Notes: generated by a model from the sequence alone, not told the origin. A stretch of DNA of 40,607 bases from Ignavibacteria bacterium (GCA_030835025.1 JAUQWS010000117.1:1-40607); one strand, 5' to 3'; counted from the first letter of the stretch, positions 1-7,893 are shown. Translations and numbers: made by a program.

Positions 1-312
1 TGGTTCCTGGATGGTAAAAATAGTGAGAATAAAACTGTTTCTAATCCTAACATAGGGTACGGATTTTACACTATAAAATATGCTGATGGAAAAACCAAAG
101 AGTTTTATCAAATTGGCCTGAGCGCAAATACTACAGGTATCTCTGTTTATATCCTTGGCATCGAAGATAAGACATACCTGGCTAAAACGTTTGCGAAAAA
201 ACTCGGCAAGGCAAGCGTGAGCGGATATTGCATCAAGTTCAAAACGCTGAAAGATATTAATATTGAAATACTTGAAGAGGCAATACGATATGGCTTTGAG
301 ACTTCGCATTAG
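1..312 (+). CDS. DUF1801-family protein, C-terminal part (partial)
   Basis: The frame is open from base 1 and ends with TAG at 310-312, giving 103 residues; the N-terminus lies outside the window. The visible part contains YADGKTKEFYQIGLS, ISVYILG, KLGKASVSGYCIKF and a final helix LEEAIRYG, which match my memory of DUF1801 (YdhG-like) proteins. These are small soluble alpha/beta proteins of unclear function, sometimes called iron-chaperone-like. The assignment comes from motif recognition only. Nothing nearby suggests a partner; the tRNA-Asp region follows on the opposite strand. Confidence 0.72.
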   Translation, partial: WFLDGKNSENKTVSNPNIGYGFYTIKYADGKTKEFYQIGLSANTTGISVYILGIEDKTYLAKTFAKKLGKASVSGYCIKFKTLKDINIEILEEAIRYGFETSH

Positions 313-341
313 CTGAGTATTCCACCCGATTGATTGGATAG

Positions 342-364
342 GCGACCCTTTGAGTGACAATCAA
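342..364 (-). pseudogene. possible further tRNA-Asp scrap
   Basis: The stretch GCGACCCTTTGAGTGACAAT and the following CAA resemble GCGACCTCTTGAGTGACAGT CAA from the anticodon arm and variable region of the intact tRNA-Asp at 562-638. No cloverleaf can be formed. It lies just before the clearer remnant at 428-493, so it may be an older, more decayed copy of the same duplication. The match is short and could be chance. Confidence 0.25.
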
Positions 365-406
365 TTTAGTCACAAAAATAAAAAAAAAATCGTTGGAAAT
401 AAAAAG

Positions 407-427
407 ACCGCCAAAATGGCGGTTTTT
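407..427 (-). terminator. hairpin duplicated from the tRNA-Asp terminator
   Basis: ACCGCC-AAAAT-GGCGGT forms a 6-bp stem with a 5-base loop, flanked by A-rich and T-rich runs. It is nearly identical to the terminator at 537-562 and stands in the same place relative to the decayed tRNA copy. It was therefore probably duplicated together with the tRNA 3' half. Confidence 0.6.
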
Positions 428-440
428 GCGGAACCGACCT

Positions 441-457
441 GCCTGCTGCAAGCAGGC
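441..457. repeat. small palindrome inside tRNA remnant (first)
   Basis: GCCTGC-TGCAA-GCAGGC, a 6-bp stem with a 5-base loop. It interrupts sequence that is continuous in the intact tRNA-Asp copy, so it looks like an insertion of a REP- or MITE-like unit. No second copy was seen in this window. Confidence 0.5.
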
Positions 458-463
458 GAGATT

Positions 464-480
464 TCCCGATTCAATCGGGA
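464..480. repeat. small palindrome inside tRNA remnant (second)
   Basis: TCCCGATT-C-AATCGGGA, perfect 8-bp arms around a single base. It interrupts the tRNA-like sequence between CGAGATT and CGAA. A diverged relative may be present at about 325-337 (CCCGATTGATTGG), but that is uncertain. Confidence 0.5.
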
Positions 481-536
481 CGAACTCTTGAGTGGTTCAG
501 TACTTCTCAATATGTATGCAAAATATGCCATAAATT

Positions 537-562
537 AAAAAACCGCCAAAATGGCGGTTTTT
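537..562 (-). terminator. terminator after tRNA-Asp
   Basis: Read on the minus strand, AACCGCC-ATTTT-GGCGGTT is followed by a T run directly after the CCA end of the tRNA. The 7-bp GC-rich stem plus U tract is a standard intrinsic terminator. The structure is nearly symmetric, with A and T runs on both sides, so it could also work in the other direction. Confidence 0.75.
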
Positions 563-638
563 GGCGGAACCGACGAGATTCGAACTCGCGACCTCTTGAG
601 TGACAGTCAAGCGTTCTAACCAGCTGAACTACGGCTCC
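562..638 (-). tRNA. tRNA-Asp (GTC)
   Basis: A full cloverleaf can be drawn on the minus strand. The acceptor stem GGAGCCG pairs with CGGTTCC; the anticodon stem CTTGA/TCAAG encloses the loop CTGTCAC with anticodon GTC; the T loop is TTCGAAT; the discriminator is G, as expected for tRNA-Asp. The CCA end is encoded (plus-strand TGG at 562-564). It lies 85 bases beyond the stop of the receiver/reductase gene on the same strand and has its own terminator. Confidence 0.95.
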
Positions 639-723
639 TTGAATAAGTGTCAAATTTACGCAAAAATCAAAAATCTAACAAATCATTAATTTGGTACTTT
701 CTTCGTAAAGGGTTTCTGTCTTA

Positions 724-2382
724 TCAGACTGTTTCAAGATATTTGTGGACCATTCCAACAGCGGCAGAGCCTTCTCCTACTGCAGCCGCTACGCGCTTTC
801 CTGAGCCGGAGCGTACATCACCTGCAGCAAATACTCCGGGAATATTAGTTTCAAGCAGGAACGGGTCGCGATCGAGCTCCCAACCAACAACTACATTATT
901 CTTTCGCGGCAGCTCGGGGCCCGTAAGAATATAACCTTTATCATCAGTTTCGATAATCCCTTTCAGCATATCTGTTCTGGGTGCTGCACCAATAAATATA
1001 AAAACCGCTGAGGTATCCTGTTCATATACTCTCTTTTCGGGTAGACTTTTGAGTACCACTTTTTCAAGTTTGTCCTCTCCTGAAACTCCGCATATTTCTG
1101 TTTCCGTTAGAACTTTAATGTTCTCTGTTGCATTGATCCTTTCAACAAGATAGCTCGACATGGCCTTGTTAAGAGAAGATGCCCTGACAATCATTGTGAC
1201 AGTACTTGCATATCTTGCGAAAAACAATGCTCCCTGGCCCGCAGAATTTGCTCCGCCTAAAATGCAAACATCCTGTCCTTTGTATGTTGCGGCTTCAGTC
1301 ATTGCTGCACCATAATAAACGCCTGTTCCCAGGAATTTTTCAATCCCCTCGGCTTCAAGCATCCGGACTGAAACACCGGAAGCATATACAACGGCATAAG
1401 CTGAAACTTTTTTCCCGCTGCATAGTTCCAGGATCTTGTACGGCTGCTCTATCTTCATAGAGACAATTTCCTCGGTAAGAAGCTCTGCTCCGAATCTTTT
1501 TGCCTGAGCTGTTGCCCTTCTTGCCAGATCCGCGCCGCTTATACCGGAGGGGAATCCAAGGTAATTTTCTATTTGAGAGCTGGTTCCGGCCTGCCCGCCG
1601 GGTGCATTTTGTTCAACAATTAAAGTCTTTAAACCTTCTGATGCACCGTACACAGCCGCTGCAAGTCCGGCAGGACCCGCACCGATTATAATCATATCAT
1701 AAAACGGCAGTTTCGCGTGTATCTGCAATCCAACTTTTTCTGCAATCTTACTATTTGAAGGAGTTACCAGGTTAGTTCCGTCGGGAAACAGAACAACAGG
1801 AAGCCTGTTTATATCACCCGTAATGGATAGTGCCATATCTTTCATGGGCTCATCGTTATCAATATCAATCCACTGATAAGGTATCAGGTTACCGGAAAGA
1901 AACTCTTTTACTGAATAACTTTGAGGAGACCATCTTGCTCCAAGCAGTCTTATACCGTCGTACGGCATACGGACATTTTCTGCCCAGTCATACAGCATTT
2001 CATTTAAGACGGGATACAATTTTTCTTCCGGAGGACTCCATGGTTTAAGCAGATAATAATCAAGCTTTATGTCATTGATAGCCCTTATGGCTGCTTCGAT
2101 ATCGGTGTAAGCAGTTAGCAGAACTGATTTTGCATCAGGAAATATTTCTTTTGCTTTTTCAAGGAAAACTACACCCTCCATTTCCGGCATCCGCTGGTCG
2201 GAGATAATCAGAGCAACTGTTTCATTCATTTTATTCAGCTCTTTTATAAGCTCAAGAGCTTCCATGGCAGAATCAGCTGCACTTACGCGGTAAGACTCGC
2301 GGTACTCATTTCTGATATCACGCTGAATAGCACGCAGCACATGCTCATCATCATCCACAATAATTATAAACGGAAGTTTCAT
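724..2382 (-). CDS. receiver domain fused to thioredoxin-reductase-like flavoprotein
   Basis: 552 residues. Residues 1-130 are a response-regulator receiver with acidic cluster D10-D12, phosphoacceptor D62 and K113. Residues 140-225 form a thioredoxin-fold-like linker. From 230 there is a thioredoxin-reductase-type flavoprotein with the FAD motif GAGPAG (234-239), an NAD(P)-site GGANSAGQ (376-383) and the FAD-closing GVFAAGDVR (516-524). The redox CxxC of true thioredoxin reductase is absent: the matching segment reads GVYYGAAMTEAATYKG (354-369). It should therefore not reduce thioredoxin by the usual route. It is last in an operon with the histidine kinase (9-base gap), probably its phosphodonor. 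The fusion family is known from databases as fused response regulator/thioredoxin-disulfide reductase; its physiological substrate is not clear to me. Confidence 0.9.
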   Translation of the reverse strand: MKLPFIIIVDDDEHVLRAIQRDIRNEYRESYRVSAADSAMEALELIKELNKMNETVALIISDQRMPEMEGVVFLEKAKEIFPDAKSVLLTAYTDIEAAIRAINDIKLDYYLLKPWSPPEEKLYPVLNEMLYDWAENVRMPYDGIRLLGARWSPQSYSVKEFLSGNLIPYQWIDIDNDEPMKDMALSITGDINRLPVVLFPDGTNLVTPSNSKIAEKVGLQIHAKLPFYDMIIIGAGPAGLAAAVYGASEGLKTLIVEQNAPGGQAGTSSQIENYLGFPSGISGADLARRATAQAKRFGAELLTEEIVSMKIEQPYKILELCSGKKVSAYAVVYASGVSVRMLEAEGIEKFLGTGVYYGAAMTEAATYKGQDVCILGGANSAGQGALFFARYASTVTMIVRASSLNKAMSSYLVERINATENIKVLTETEICGVSGEDKLEKVVLKSLPEKRVYEQDTSAVFIFIGAAPRTDMLKGIIETDDKGYILTGPELPRKNNVVVGWELDRDPFLLETNIPGVFAAGDVRSGSGKRVAAAVGEGSAAVGMVHKYLETV

Positions 2383-2391
2383 TTAGACTCT

Positions 2392-3813
2392 TTATTCCTT
2401 GTTCTTGTTTATTTCAGGATCAGGAATACAGATCAGGAATTCTGTCCTTCCTGGTTTGGAGCTGACTTTTATCTCTCCATTATGGTGTTTAATGATCCTG
2501 TTAACAAGGTCCAGGCCGATTCCTGTTCCTTCTCCAACTTTTTTCGTCGTAAAGAACGGATCAAATATGCGGGAAAGAATTTCAGGCGGAATTCCCGTAC
2601 CGTTATCAATAAATTTTATGTATATGCTTCTCTTATCGCAGGTCGTTTCAATTGTCAGTTCACCATCCTTTGGAAGGGCGTAAATAGCGTTATCGATAAT
2701 GTTCGTCCAAACCTGATTCAGCTCTCCAACATATACGGGAATTTCGCGAAGATCGTCACAGAAAATTTTCTTCACTTTAATATTCTTTTCCCGAAGTTTG
2801 TAACCCATCAAGGTCAATGTGTTTTCTATATCCCTGTGAATATCTGTTGGCTGTAATTCATTGGTTTGATCCATGTGCACGTGGCTTTTGATCGCACCAA
2901 CCAGACTCGTAATTCTCGTTGATGATTCTTCCAGGTCTTTTAAGATCCTTTGAGATATTAACAGATTTTCGACCCAATGCAAAATGTGAACAAAAGCTTC
3001 TTTTCCTGCTACATTTCTTATGCTTTCCAGATCTTCTCCCGAAATCCCCGTATCGGCAAATGTTTCTGCATTTATGTTATTACCGCCCAGTCCCTTCTGT
3101 TCAATCCAGTCGTTAATTTCATCTTCTTTTTGCATCCTCTGTAGCGGACTGAGCTTTTTCTTAACTGCACGGTCTTTTTCTTCAACCATGACACGAATTT
3201 CCTGTATATGTCCTGCGCTGATACCATGCTGAAGTAGCAGCTCGGTTAGCCTGTAATTTTCTTTTAATCGCTTGGATAGCTCTGAAGAAATTCTGTTTAT
3301 AGCAGATGCGGGGTTGTTCATTTCATGTGCAATACCTGCTGCAAGCTTCCCAAGCGCGCTCACTTTTTCATGCTGCAGTTGTGTTGTTGCAAATGACCTT
3401 GCACGCTCAGTCATATAACCAATAAGACGCTGAATGAGTTCAGGATTGAGCTGCTCCAGCTCCTGAAAATACTTTTTGTGAAGGGAATACCTCTTAGTTT
3501 TCCCTACTGAGTATGCATAACCGGGGGAAACCTTCATTCTTGAGTATGGAAGCAGCCCCCCAACACCACCTGTAATATTATCATTCTGAAAATTATAATA
3601 AAGAACTTTCTGCCCGTTTATATCCATATAGAAATCGATTCTGCCTTCAGGTGTAAACCACATAACTTCTGCAGGGTCACCCTTTTTGTACATTTCTGCT
3701 CCATCCTCAAATTCCGTATACTCAGTGCGCTCTAATATCCACTGAAGATGCTCCTCCGGCAAATCACTGAGAGCAACAACTTTCCGTAATTCATCAATAG
3801 ACTTATGATTCAT
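2392..3813 (-). CDS. histidine kinase with cyclic-nucleotide-binding-type sensor domain
   Basis: 473 residues, no membrane segment or signal, so cytoplasmic. Residues 1-125 look like a cNMP-binding (CRP-type) beta-roll (EYTEFEDGAEMYKKGDPAE, then MWFTPEGRIDFYM). The kinase core has H163 in AAGIAHEMNNPASA, N371/N375 in the N box, DNGTG at 403-407 and GEGTGIGL at 427-434, so all catalytic elements are present. The insert between about 190 and 290 is helical. It is the middle gene of a three-gene unit and the natural partner of the downstream receiver/flavoprotein fusion. The ligand is unknown: the roll lacks the clear phosphate-binding arginine cassette of CRP, so it may sense something other than cAMP. 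Confidence 0.9.
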   Translation of the reverse strand: MNHKSIDELRKVVALSDLPEEHLQWILERTEYTEFEDGAEMYKKGDPAEVMWFTPEGRIDFYMDINGQKVLYYNFQNDNITGGVGGLLPYSRMKVSPGYAYSVGKTKRYSLHKKYFQELEQLNPELIQRLIGYMTERARSFATTQLQHEKVSALGKLAAGIAHEMNNPASAINRISSELSKRLKENYRLTELLLQHGISAGHIQEIRVMVEEKDRAVKKKLSPLQRMQKEDEINDWIEQKGLGGNNINAETFADTGISGEDLESIRNVAGKEAFVHILHWVENLLISQRILKDLEESSTRITSLVGAIKSHVHMDQTNELQPTDIHRDIENTLTLMGYKLREKNIKVKKIFCDDLREIPVYVGELNQVWTNIIDNAIYALPKDGELTIETTCDKRSIYIKFIDNGTGIPPEILSRIFDPFFTTKKVGEGTGIGLDLVNRIIKHHNGEIKVSSKPGRTEFLICIPDPEINKNKE

Positions 3814-3879
3814 GATAGGATCAATAACTTAATTATAGTGAAATGCCTTATTTGATACATCAATTTATCCCGTTTGATT

Positions 3880-4140
3880 CTATTCTCTGGAGTGTTGTTT
3901 CTCAAAATCTTCAGGGGTATACCTGTTTAATTTAGTGGCCCTGGCCTGATGTCTTATAAATGCAGGCACTGTAAGCAATGCCTCCGCTTCGCTTTCACTT
4001 TCAACTATTGCCCACCCTTTATGAACATTTGACTTACATCCCCAGTCGTAATGCAAAATAAATCCCATTGCCATTACTTGTGAAAGCGCGCGTTGGCAAT
4101 CTTCCTCTGAATGAGGTGATTCGACTAAATATCTATCCAT
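3880..4140 (-). CDS. small conserved-looking protein, unknown function
   Basis: 86 residues, soluble, opening with YLVESPHSEEDCQRAL and containing the conserved-looking segment HYDWGCKSNVHKGWAIVES followed by SEAEALLTVPAFIRHQARAT. Size and alternation of strands and helices suggest a small ferredoxin-like (dimeric alpha/beta barrel) fold, but I do not recognise a named family with certainty. A good Bacteroidota-type promoter lies directly upstream (4174-4204). The histidine kinase follows 66 bases downstream, so it probably opens that operon and may act in the same redox or signal pathway. Confidence 0.75.
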   Translation of the reverse strand: MDRYLVESPHSEEDCQRALSQVMAMGFILHYDWGCKSNVHKGWAIVESESEAEALLTVPAFIRHQARATKLNRYTPEDFEKQHSRE

Positions 4141-4173
4141 AGTTTTTTAGTAATTTATGAAAAATTGACAGCG

Positions 4174-4204
4174 CAAATATAGCAATTCTTTGAGTATTTA
4201 ACAA
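4174..4204 (-). promoter_or_regulatory. Bacteroidota-type promoter for the 4140-724 operon
   Basis: On the minus strand the sequence reads TTG, 20 bases, then TATATTTG, matching the Bacteroidota housekeeping consensus TTTG-N19-21-TAnnTTTG. The -7 element is at 4174-4181 and the -33 TTG at 4202-4204. Expected transcription start is near 4168, giving a short leader of about 28 bases before the ATG at 4140. Confidence 0.6.
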
Positions 4205-4225
4205 TTTTTGTTTTTTTGCGGAATT

Positions 4226-4393
4226 TTAATGTTCGGCATAAGGACGGATTATTAGTTTCTGATTCTGTGTAAATGCCCCCCACAAAACATCAACTGTAAG
4301 AGCCCTTAAATAACTGTTGATTCCTGCAAATGCAGTATTCCTGTCAAAATACCTACTCCATAAGTTAAATTTTGGTTTCAGCAGGTTAAAATG
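4226..4393 (-). pseudogene. orphan C-terminal coding remnant
   Basis: Between TAA at 4394-4396 and TAA at 4226-4228 the minus strand carries 55 codons with no start codon. The translation (NLLKPKFNLWSRYFDRNT, then AFAGINSYLRALTVDVLWGAF and IIRPYAEH at the end) has a natural amino-acid composition, unlike the surrounding AT-rich spacer. It looks like the C-terminus of a gene whose front is lost. I do not recognise the family. The rest of 4141-4545 holds only the promoter above and no other gene that I can support. Confidence 0.35.
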
Positions 4394-4545
4394 TTAATTC
4401 TGAAACCAACATAAGAGTGATTGAAGTTCTTTGTCTGCGTTTGATTCGATAAAGCACAATTGGTTAATTTTTTTGCGTACAAACCAAACAGTGCAGCTAT
4501 GCAACAAGGACCTTTTGAAAGTAGCAGGAACTCTCTGCAATCAGG

Positions 4546-5751
4546 TTATTTTCCGGGCTTTTCCCCGGGGATATCACCGGGAAATGACTTATCATCGTGA
4601 CAATCACTGCAAACAGGATTCTTGGTGAAATCTTTTCCCACATGGCAGTTCGCGCATTCAAGTTCTGAATGAGCTTCCGAGAAAGTGAAGCCCTTGAGCT
4701 TATGGTCAAATTCTGCAGCAAAATCCCTGTGACACGAAACGCATTTAGTGCCCAATTTCCTATAAGGCATCTGGTTCCCGTGGCAGCCGGAACAAAGCAG
4801 GTCTTTGTGGTAAGTACTGAGTACCCATCCGCTTGTTTTACCATGGTCAAACGGAGACATTTCCTTATCACTATGGCACTTTGTGCATTTATTCCCGTAA
4901 TGACAGTTTATGCAGGGCTTGTGGTGTTCCTCTATGGATTTTTCTATCTTAACCGGCTTGTTCAAGTCACTTTGCACTTTAGGAGTGTGGCATCTTATGC
5001 AGCTTTCGCTGGTATGGCAGCTTGTGCACTTGATCTTGAAAAGCTTTATATGTTCATCGTGGAAGAAAGTGACAGTTTTATTTATATTGGAATTTGTCTC
5101 CCATGTAATTTTCCCCGGTTCCGGAAGTTCCGGATGAGTTTTGCTGATGTTAGTAGAGGTTATATTATCTTTGGTAATATCTTTTCTCTTATGGCAAATA
5201 CTATTGCATCCGTTTTCACCGCTCCATTGTTTGTGACAGCTCATACACTGACGATGGAATGCAGCCTTGAGGTCCGGTACTGAAACATCTTCACGGTTTC
5301 GGGATTTTTCATGGCAATTTCGGCAATTGAGGATTGGACCCGATGTGTTGTAATGATGACAGCCGGCACAGCCTGTTGACATTTCTGACATTTCGGCATG
5401 AACTCTGTGCGGAAATATTACTCCAGTGTATTTATCCGACATTTCAACAATAGCAACAGATTCAGGACCTTCTTTCGGAGATTGATAAACAGAGACCAAA
5501 TTTTCACGTGGGCAATCAGTCAGACCGGGGTCCTTTGGAGTCGGATATTCGGAGGTGTGGCAGGTTTTGCACTTAAGATTTGAATTGTTCAGAACAGCCG
5601 GGTCATCATGAACCTTGTTTATTTGACTCTTCTCCGGAGTATTCCTGGCTCTTACTTCCTGAATTTCTGAACCGGACTGCGGCAGTGCGGCAGTAATTAC
5701 AAGGAAGAATGTTAAAACCAGCGGAACCAATATGTAAAGTATTTTTCTCAT
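4546..5751 (-). CDS. periplasmic 13-heme cytochrome c
   Basis: 401 residues with an N-terminal signal or anchor (ILYILVPLVLTFFLVITAAL). It has twelve CXXCH motifs (CKTCH, CAGCH, CRNCH, CMSCH, CTSCH, CIRCH, CINCH, CTKCH, CSGCH, CVSCH, CANCH, CSDCH) and one CX3CH (CNSICH). Many extra histidines (PHRVHAE, FFHDEH, PFDHGK, FDHKLKG) could be distal heme ligands, as in class III cytochromes. It is the last gene of a three-gene unit, 7 bases after the HybB/NrfD-like gene, and is probably the electron acceptor of that membrane module. No enzyme active site is visible, so I infer an electron-transfer role. Confidence 0.9.
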   Translation of the reverse strand: MRKILYILVPLVLTFFLVITAALPQSGSEIQEVRARNTPEKSQINKVHDDPAVLNNSNLKCKTCHTSEYPTPKDPGLTDCPRENLVSVYQSPKEGPESVAIVEMSDKYTGVIFPHRVHAEMSEMSTGCAGCHHYNTSGPILNCRNCHEKSRNREDVSVPDLKAAFHRQCMSCHKQWSGENGCNSICHKRKDITKDNITSTNISKTHPELPEPGKITWETNSNINKTVTFFHDEHIKLFKIKCTSCHTSESCIRCHTPKVQSDLNKPVKIEKSIEEHHKPCINCHYGNKCTKCHSDKEMSPFDHGKTSGWVLSTYHKDLLCSGCHGNQMPYRKLGTKCVSCHRDFAAEFDHKLKGFTFSEAHSELECANCHVGKDFTKNPVCSDCHDDKSFPGDIPGEKPGK

Positions 5752-5758
5752 TTAAAGT

Positions 5759-6961
5759 TCAAGGTAAGTTCTCCTGTTGAGTCCTTCCCTGTGAGATAAC
5801 GGGAAAGATAATAACAATAGCCTTGTAGATAACCACAAGCAAAGCCATACATCCGATAGTAACTGAAATTTCTCCGAATGATGGATTATAAACAGTAGGA
5901 TCATAAAACGGAGTATACGCTTCAATAAAGCAGTTAATCCGATTGAGAAGCACTGCGGCAATTACAAATGTTGAAGCGGCAAAAAGACTGCTTGATGAGC
6001 TTAATGTCTTCTTTCTGAGAAACATTATCAAGGGTATTATCATCAATATCAATTCTGCAATAAAAAACCTGGAGGCTGTATCTGATATTGATATATATTT
6101 GAAAGTTTCACGTACGAACATATCGCCTATCTTGAATGCCAGGTATATACCAATAGCGGGTGCAGCCATACTCCCAAGATTAGAAAGTATCTTCATTTCC
6201 GGCTTGATCCTGAAACTGCGGGAAGCAAGCAGAGATTCAAAAATGATCATGGGAAGCCCCACAGCTATTGCCGAAAGTAAAAACAACAAGGGTAAGATCG
6301 GGGTCTGCCATAGCGGGTGCATTTTCCCGCCCGCTATCACCATAAGCGTACCAAGCGAAGATTGATGAAGTGTTGAAAGAACCACGCCTGAGATAATAAA
6401 AACGAACATTACTTTGGAGAGTCCTTTATCAAGGAATCTTAGAACGGAATCCAAAGGTTTATTAATTGCTGCAAATATTCCACGTAATTTTACGCGTCCG
6501 ATGAATCTTTCTGTTATAACAGGAATGAATTCAATGTAAAGAACGGTCATATATATCATTACGCAAATGCCGACTTCAAACAAGGCAGAGTTACCATTCC
6601 ACATTACCAGCGGATGCCAGATATAATAGAACCTTCCGATATCGACAAATACAGCGAATGCTACAAAGGTATACCCAAGCAATGCAGTAAGCAATGCCGG
6701 GCGTGCAATATCGTGGAAATCTTCTCGGTGAAAAATGTATACCAATGCTGCTGAAGTAAAACCGCCCGCAGCCAGTGCAACACCTGCTGCAACATCCACC
6801 CCAATCCACAAACCCCACGGTGTATTATTATCAAGATTTGTTACTGCACCCAGTCCGCTGAAGAATCTGACAGCCAGAAAAACTAATCCGTTGAGCGCAA
6901 CAATAATCAAAACTATGATTCCAGGGGTAAAAAAACGCCTTTTAACAGCTTCCGGTTTCAA
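5759..6961 (-). CDS. HybB/NrfD-family quinol-interacting membrane subunit
   Basis: 400 residues with about ten membrane helices. The N-terminal segment with PWGLWIGVDVAAGVALAAGG and GRFYYIWHPLVMWNGNSALFE is typical of HybB, the cytochrome-free membrane subunit of hydrogenase 2, within the NrfD/PsrC family that exchanges electrons with menaquinone. The start is TTG at 6961, overlapping the TGA of the upstream Fe-S gene (TTGA), which suggests translational coupling. No hydrogenase large or small subunit is present in the window. Here it more likely serves a menaquinol:cytochrome c module with the Fe-S protein and the 13-heme cytochrome. The gene name hybB would suggest a hydrogenase that is not seen. 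Confidence 0.88.
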   Translation of the reverse strand: MKPEAVKRRFFTPGIIVLIIVALNGLVFLAVRFFSGLGAVTNLDNNTPWGLWIGVDVAAGVALAAGGFTSAALVYIFHREDFHDIARPALLTALLGYTFVAFAVFVDIGRFYYIWHPLVMWNGNSALFEVGICVMIYMTVLYIEFIPVITERFIGRVKLRGIFAAINKPLDSVLRFLDKGLSKVMFVFIISGVVLSTLHQSSLGTLMVIAGGKMHPLWQTPILPLLFLLSAIAVGLPMIIFESLLASRSFRIKPEMKILSNLGSMAAPAIGIYLAFKIGDMFVRETFKYISISDTASRFFIAELILMIIPLIMFLRKKTLSSSSSLFAASTFVIAAVLLNRINCFIEAYTPFYDPTVYNPSFGEISVTIGCMALLVVIYKAIVIIFPVISQGRTQQENLP

Positions 6962-7893
6962 AATTCACTTTCCTCCTTGTCAGGGTCCGTGCTTTCAATT
7001 TCTGTATCGGACTCTCCCCTCTTGTGCTTGTTCACCCACATTAAGGTGCCTAAAAGTGCAAACAAAGCGACCGGGGGAACAAAGTAAGAAAAGATCCCGT
7101 GCTGTATTGCCTCAGAAATTCCGGGAGCTGTTTCTTTCCCCAGCGGCGGCATTTTGAGCTTATCAAAACTTTTGCCTGCAATATACATCCACGAAGTGCC
7201 GCCTATCTCATTTTCACCGTAAATATGTTCAACATATACGTCCGGTTTTCTTTTGATCCTTTTTCTTGCGATACTGAGAACTTCACTTCTTTTGCCAAAC
7301 ACTAAAGCTTCATTCGGACAGATCTCAACGCACGCAGGCAGCTTGTCCCGAATCCGTCTATCTCTGCATAGGTCGCATTTCCATATGTGCGGGTCAATTG
7401 CCTTATCATAATCATAAGTCGGAATCTGGAACTGGCACGCTACCATGCAATACCTGCAGCCGATGCATTTGCTGTCATCCCAAACTACACTTCCGTCTTC
7501 CAGCTTTGTAAGTGCCCCAACAATGCAAGCAGATACACATGCCGGTTTTTCGCAATGCATGCACTGAACCTTAACGTAAATTGGAAGCAGGGGATTTTTC
7601 TCGTTTTCGAATTGGTTTATAACTGTTAACGAAGTGTTATCGGGACGCCTGTATTTTTCAAATACTGAAATATCTGAATATTCTTCAAGATCACATGCAG
7701 GAAATTCATGTGCTGTGCGGCAAGCCCACTCACAATGACGGCAGCCTACGCAAACATCTGTATCAACCAGAATTCCGATTCTGTCTTCAGAAAGGGACTT
7801 ATCTGAGGCTTTTATTGAGGACGTTCCGAGTGCACCCGCTGAAATTCCAATTGCTGCCGTCTTTAAAAAATTCCGCCTATTCAGGTTTCTCAT
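6958..7893 (-). CDS. Tat-exported four-cluster ferredoxin, HybA-like
   Basis: 311 residues. It starts with a twin-arginine signal (NRRNFLKTAA, R6-R7), so the folded protein is exported. Four cysteine groups follow in order, CVGCRHCEWAC, CMHCEKPACVSAC, CIGCRYCMVAC and CDLCRD with CVEICP, enough for four [4Fe-4S] clusters. A C-terminal membrane helix (FSYFVPPVALFALLGTLMWV) anchors it, as in HybA. It is the first gene of the unit, preceded by AGAGGA seven bases before the ATG. It should pass electrons between the membrane quinol subunit and the 13-heme cytochrome on the periplasmic side. Confidence 0.9.
   Translation of the reverse strand: MRNLNRRNFLKTAAIGISAGALGTSSIKASDKSLSEDRIGILVDTDVCVGCRHCEWACRTAHEFPACDLEEYSDISVFEKYRRPDNTSLTVINQFENEKNPLLPIYVKVQCMHCEKPACVSACIVGALTKLEDGSVVWDDSKCIGCRYCMVACQFQIPTYDYDKAIDPHIWKCDLCRDRRIRDKLPACVEICPNEALVFGKRSEVLSIARKRIKRKPDVYVEHIYGENEIGGTSWMYIAGKSFDKLKMPPLGKETAPGISEAIQHGIFSYFVPPVALFALLGTLMWVNKHKRGESDTEIESTDPDKEESEF

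Larger units (their letters stand above)
428..493 (-). pseudogene. decayed tRNA-Asp 3' half with two palindromes
   Basis: Aligned with the intact tRNA-Asp, this segment keeps the acceptor end (GCGGAACCGA on the plus strand), CGAGATT, CGAA and CTCTTGAGT. It has gained 19 bases at 438-456 and 17 bases at 464-480, and has lost about eight bases of the T arm. The first insert carries the inverted repeat GCCTGC-TGCAA-GCAGGC (441-457). The second is the perfect palindrome TCCCGATT-C-AATCGGGA. No 5' half of a tRNA is recognisable beyond 493, so it cannot be a working tRNA. Confidence 0.7.

Noticed and set aside
428-493. A second working tRNA
   Set aside because: Only the 3' half is present and it is interrupted by two palindromes; no 5' half or anticodon loop is found.
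2341-2856. Plus-strand open frame of 171 codons
   Set aside because: Antisense to the kinase ATPase domain and the receiver start, both of which have intact catalytic motifs.
4669-5283. Plus-strand open frame of 204 codons
   Set aside because: It is antisense to the 13-heme cytochrome, whose regular CXXCH motifs show which strand is coding. No independent protein-like motif.
7439-7455. TGGCACG followed by TGCAA as a third sigma-54 site
   Set aside because: It lies inside the Fe-S protein gene, has the wrong spacing between elements and no gene start downstream on that strand.
5759-7893. A hydrogenase operon
   Set aside because: Only the HybA- and HybB-like accessory subunits are present; there is no NiFe large or small subunit and the third gene is a multiheme cytochrome.
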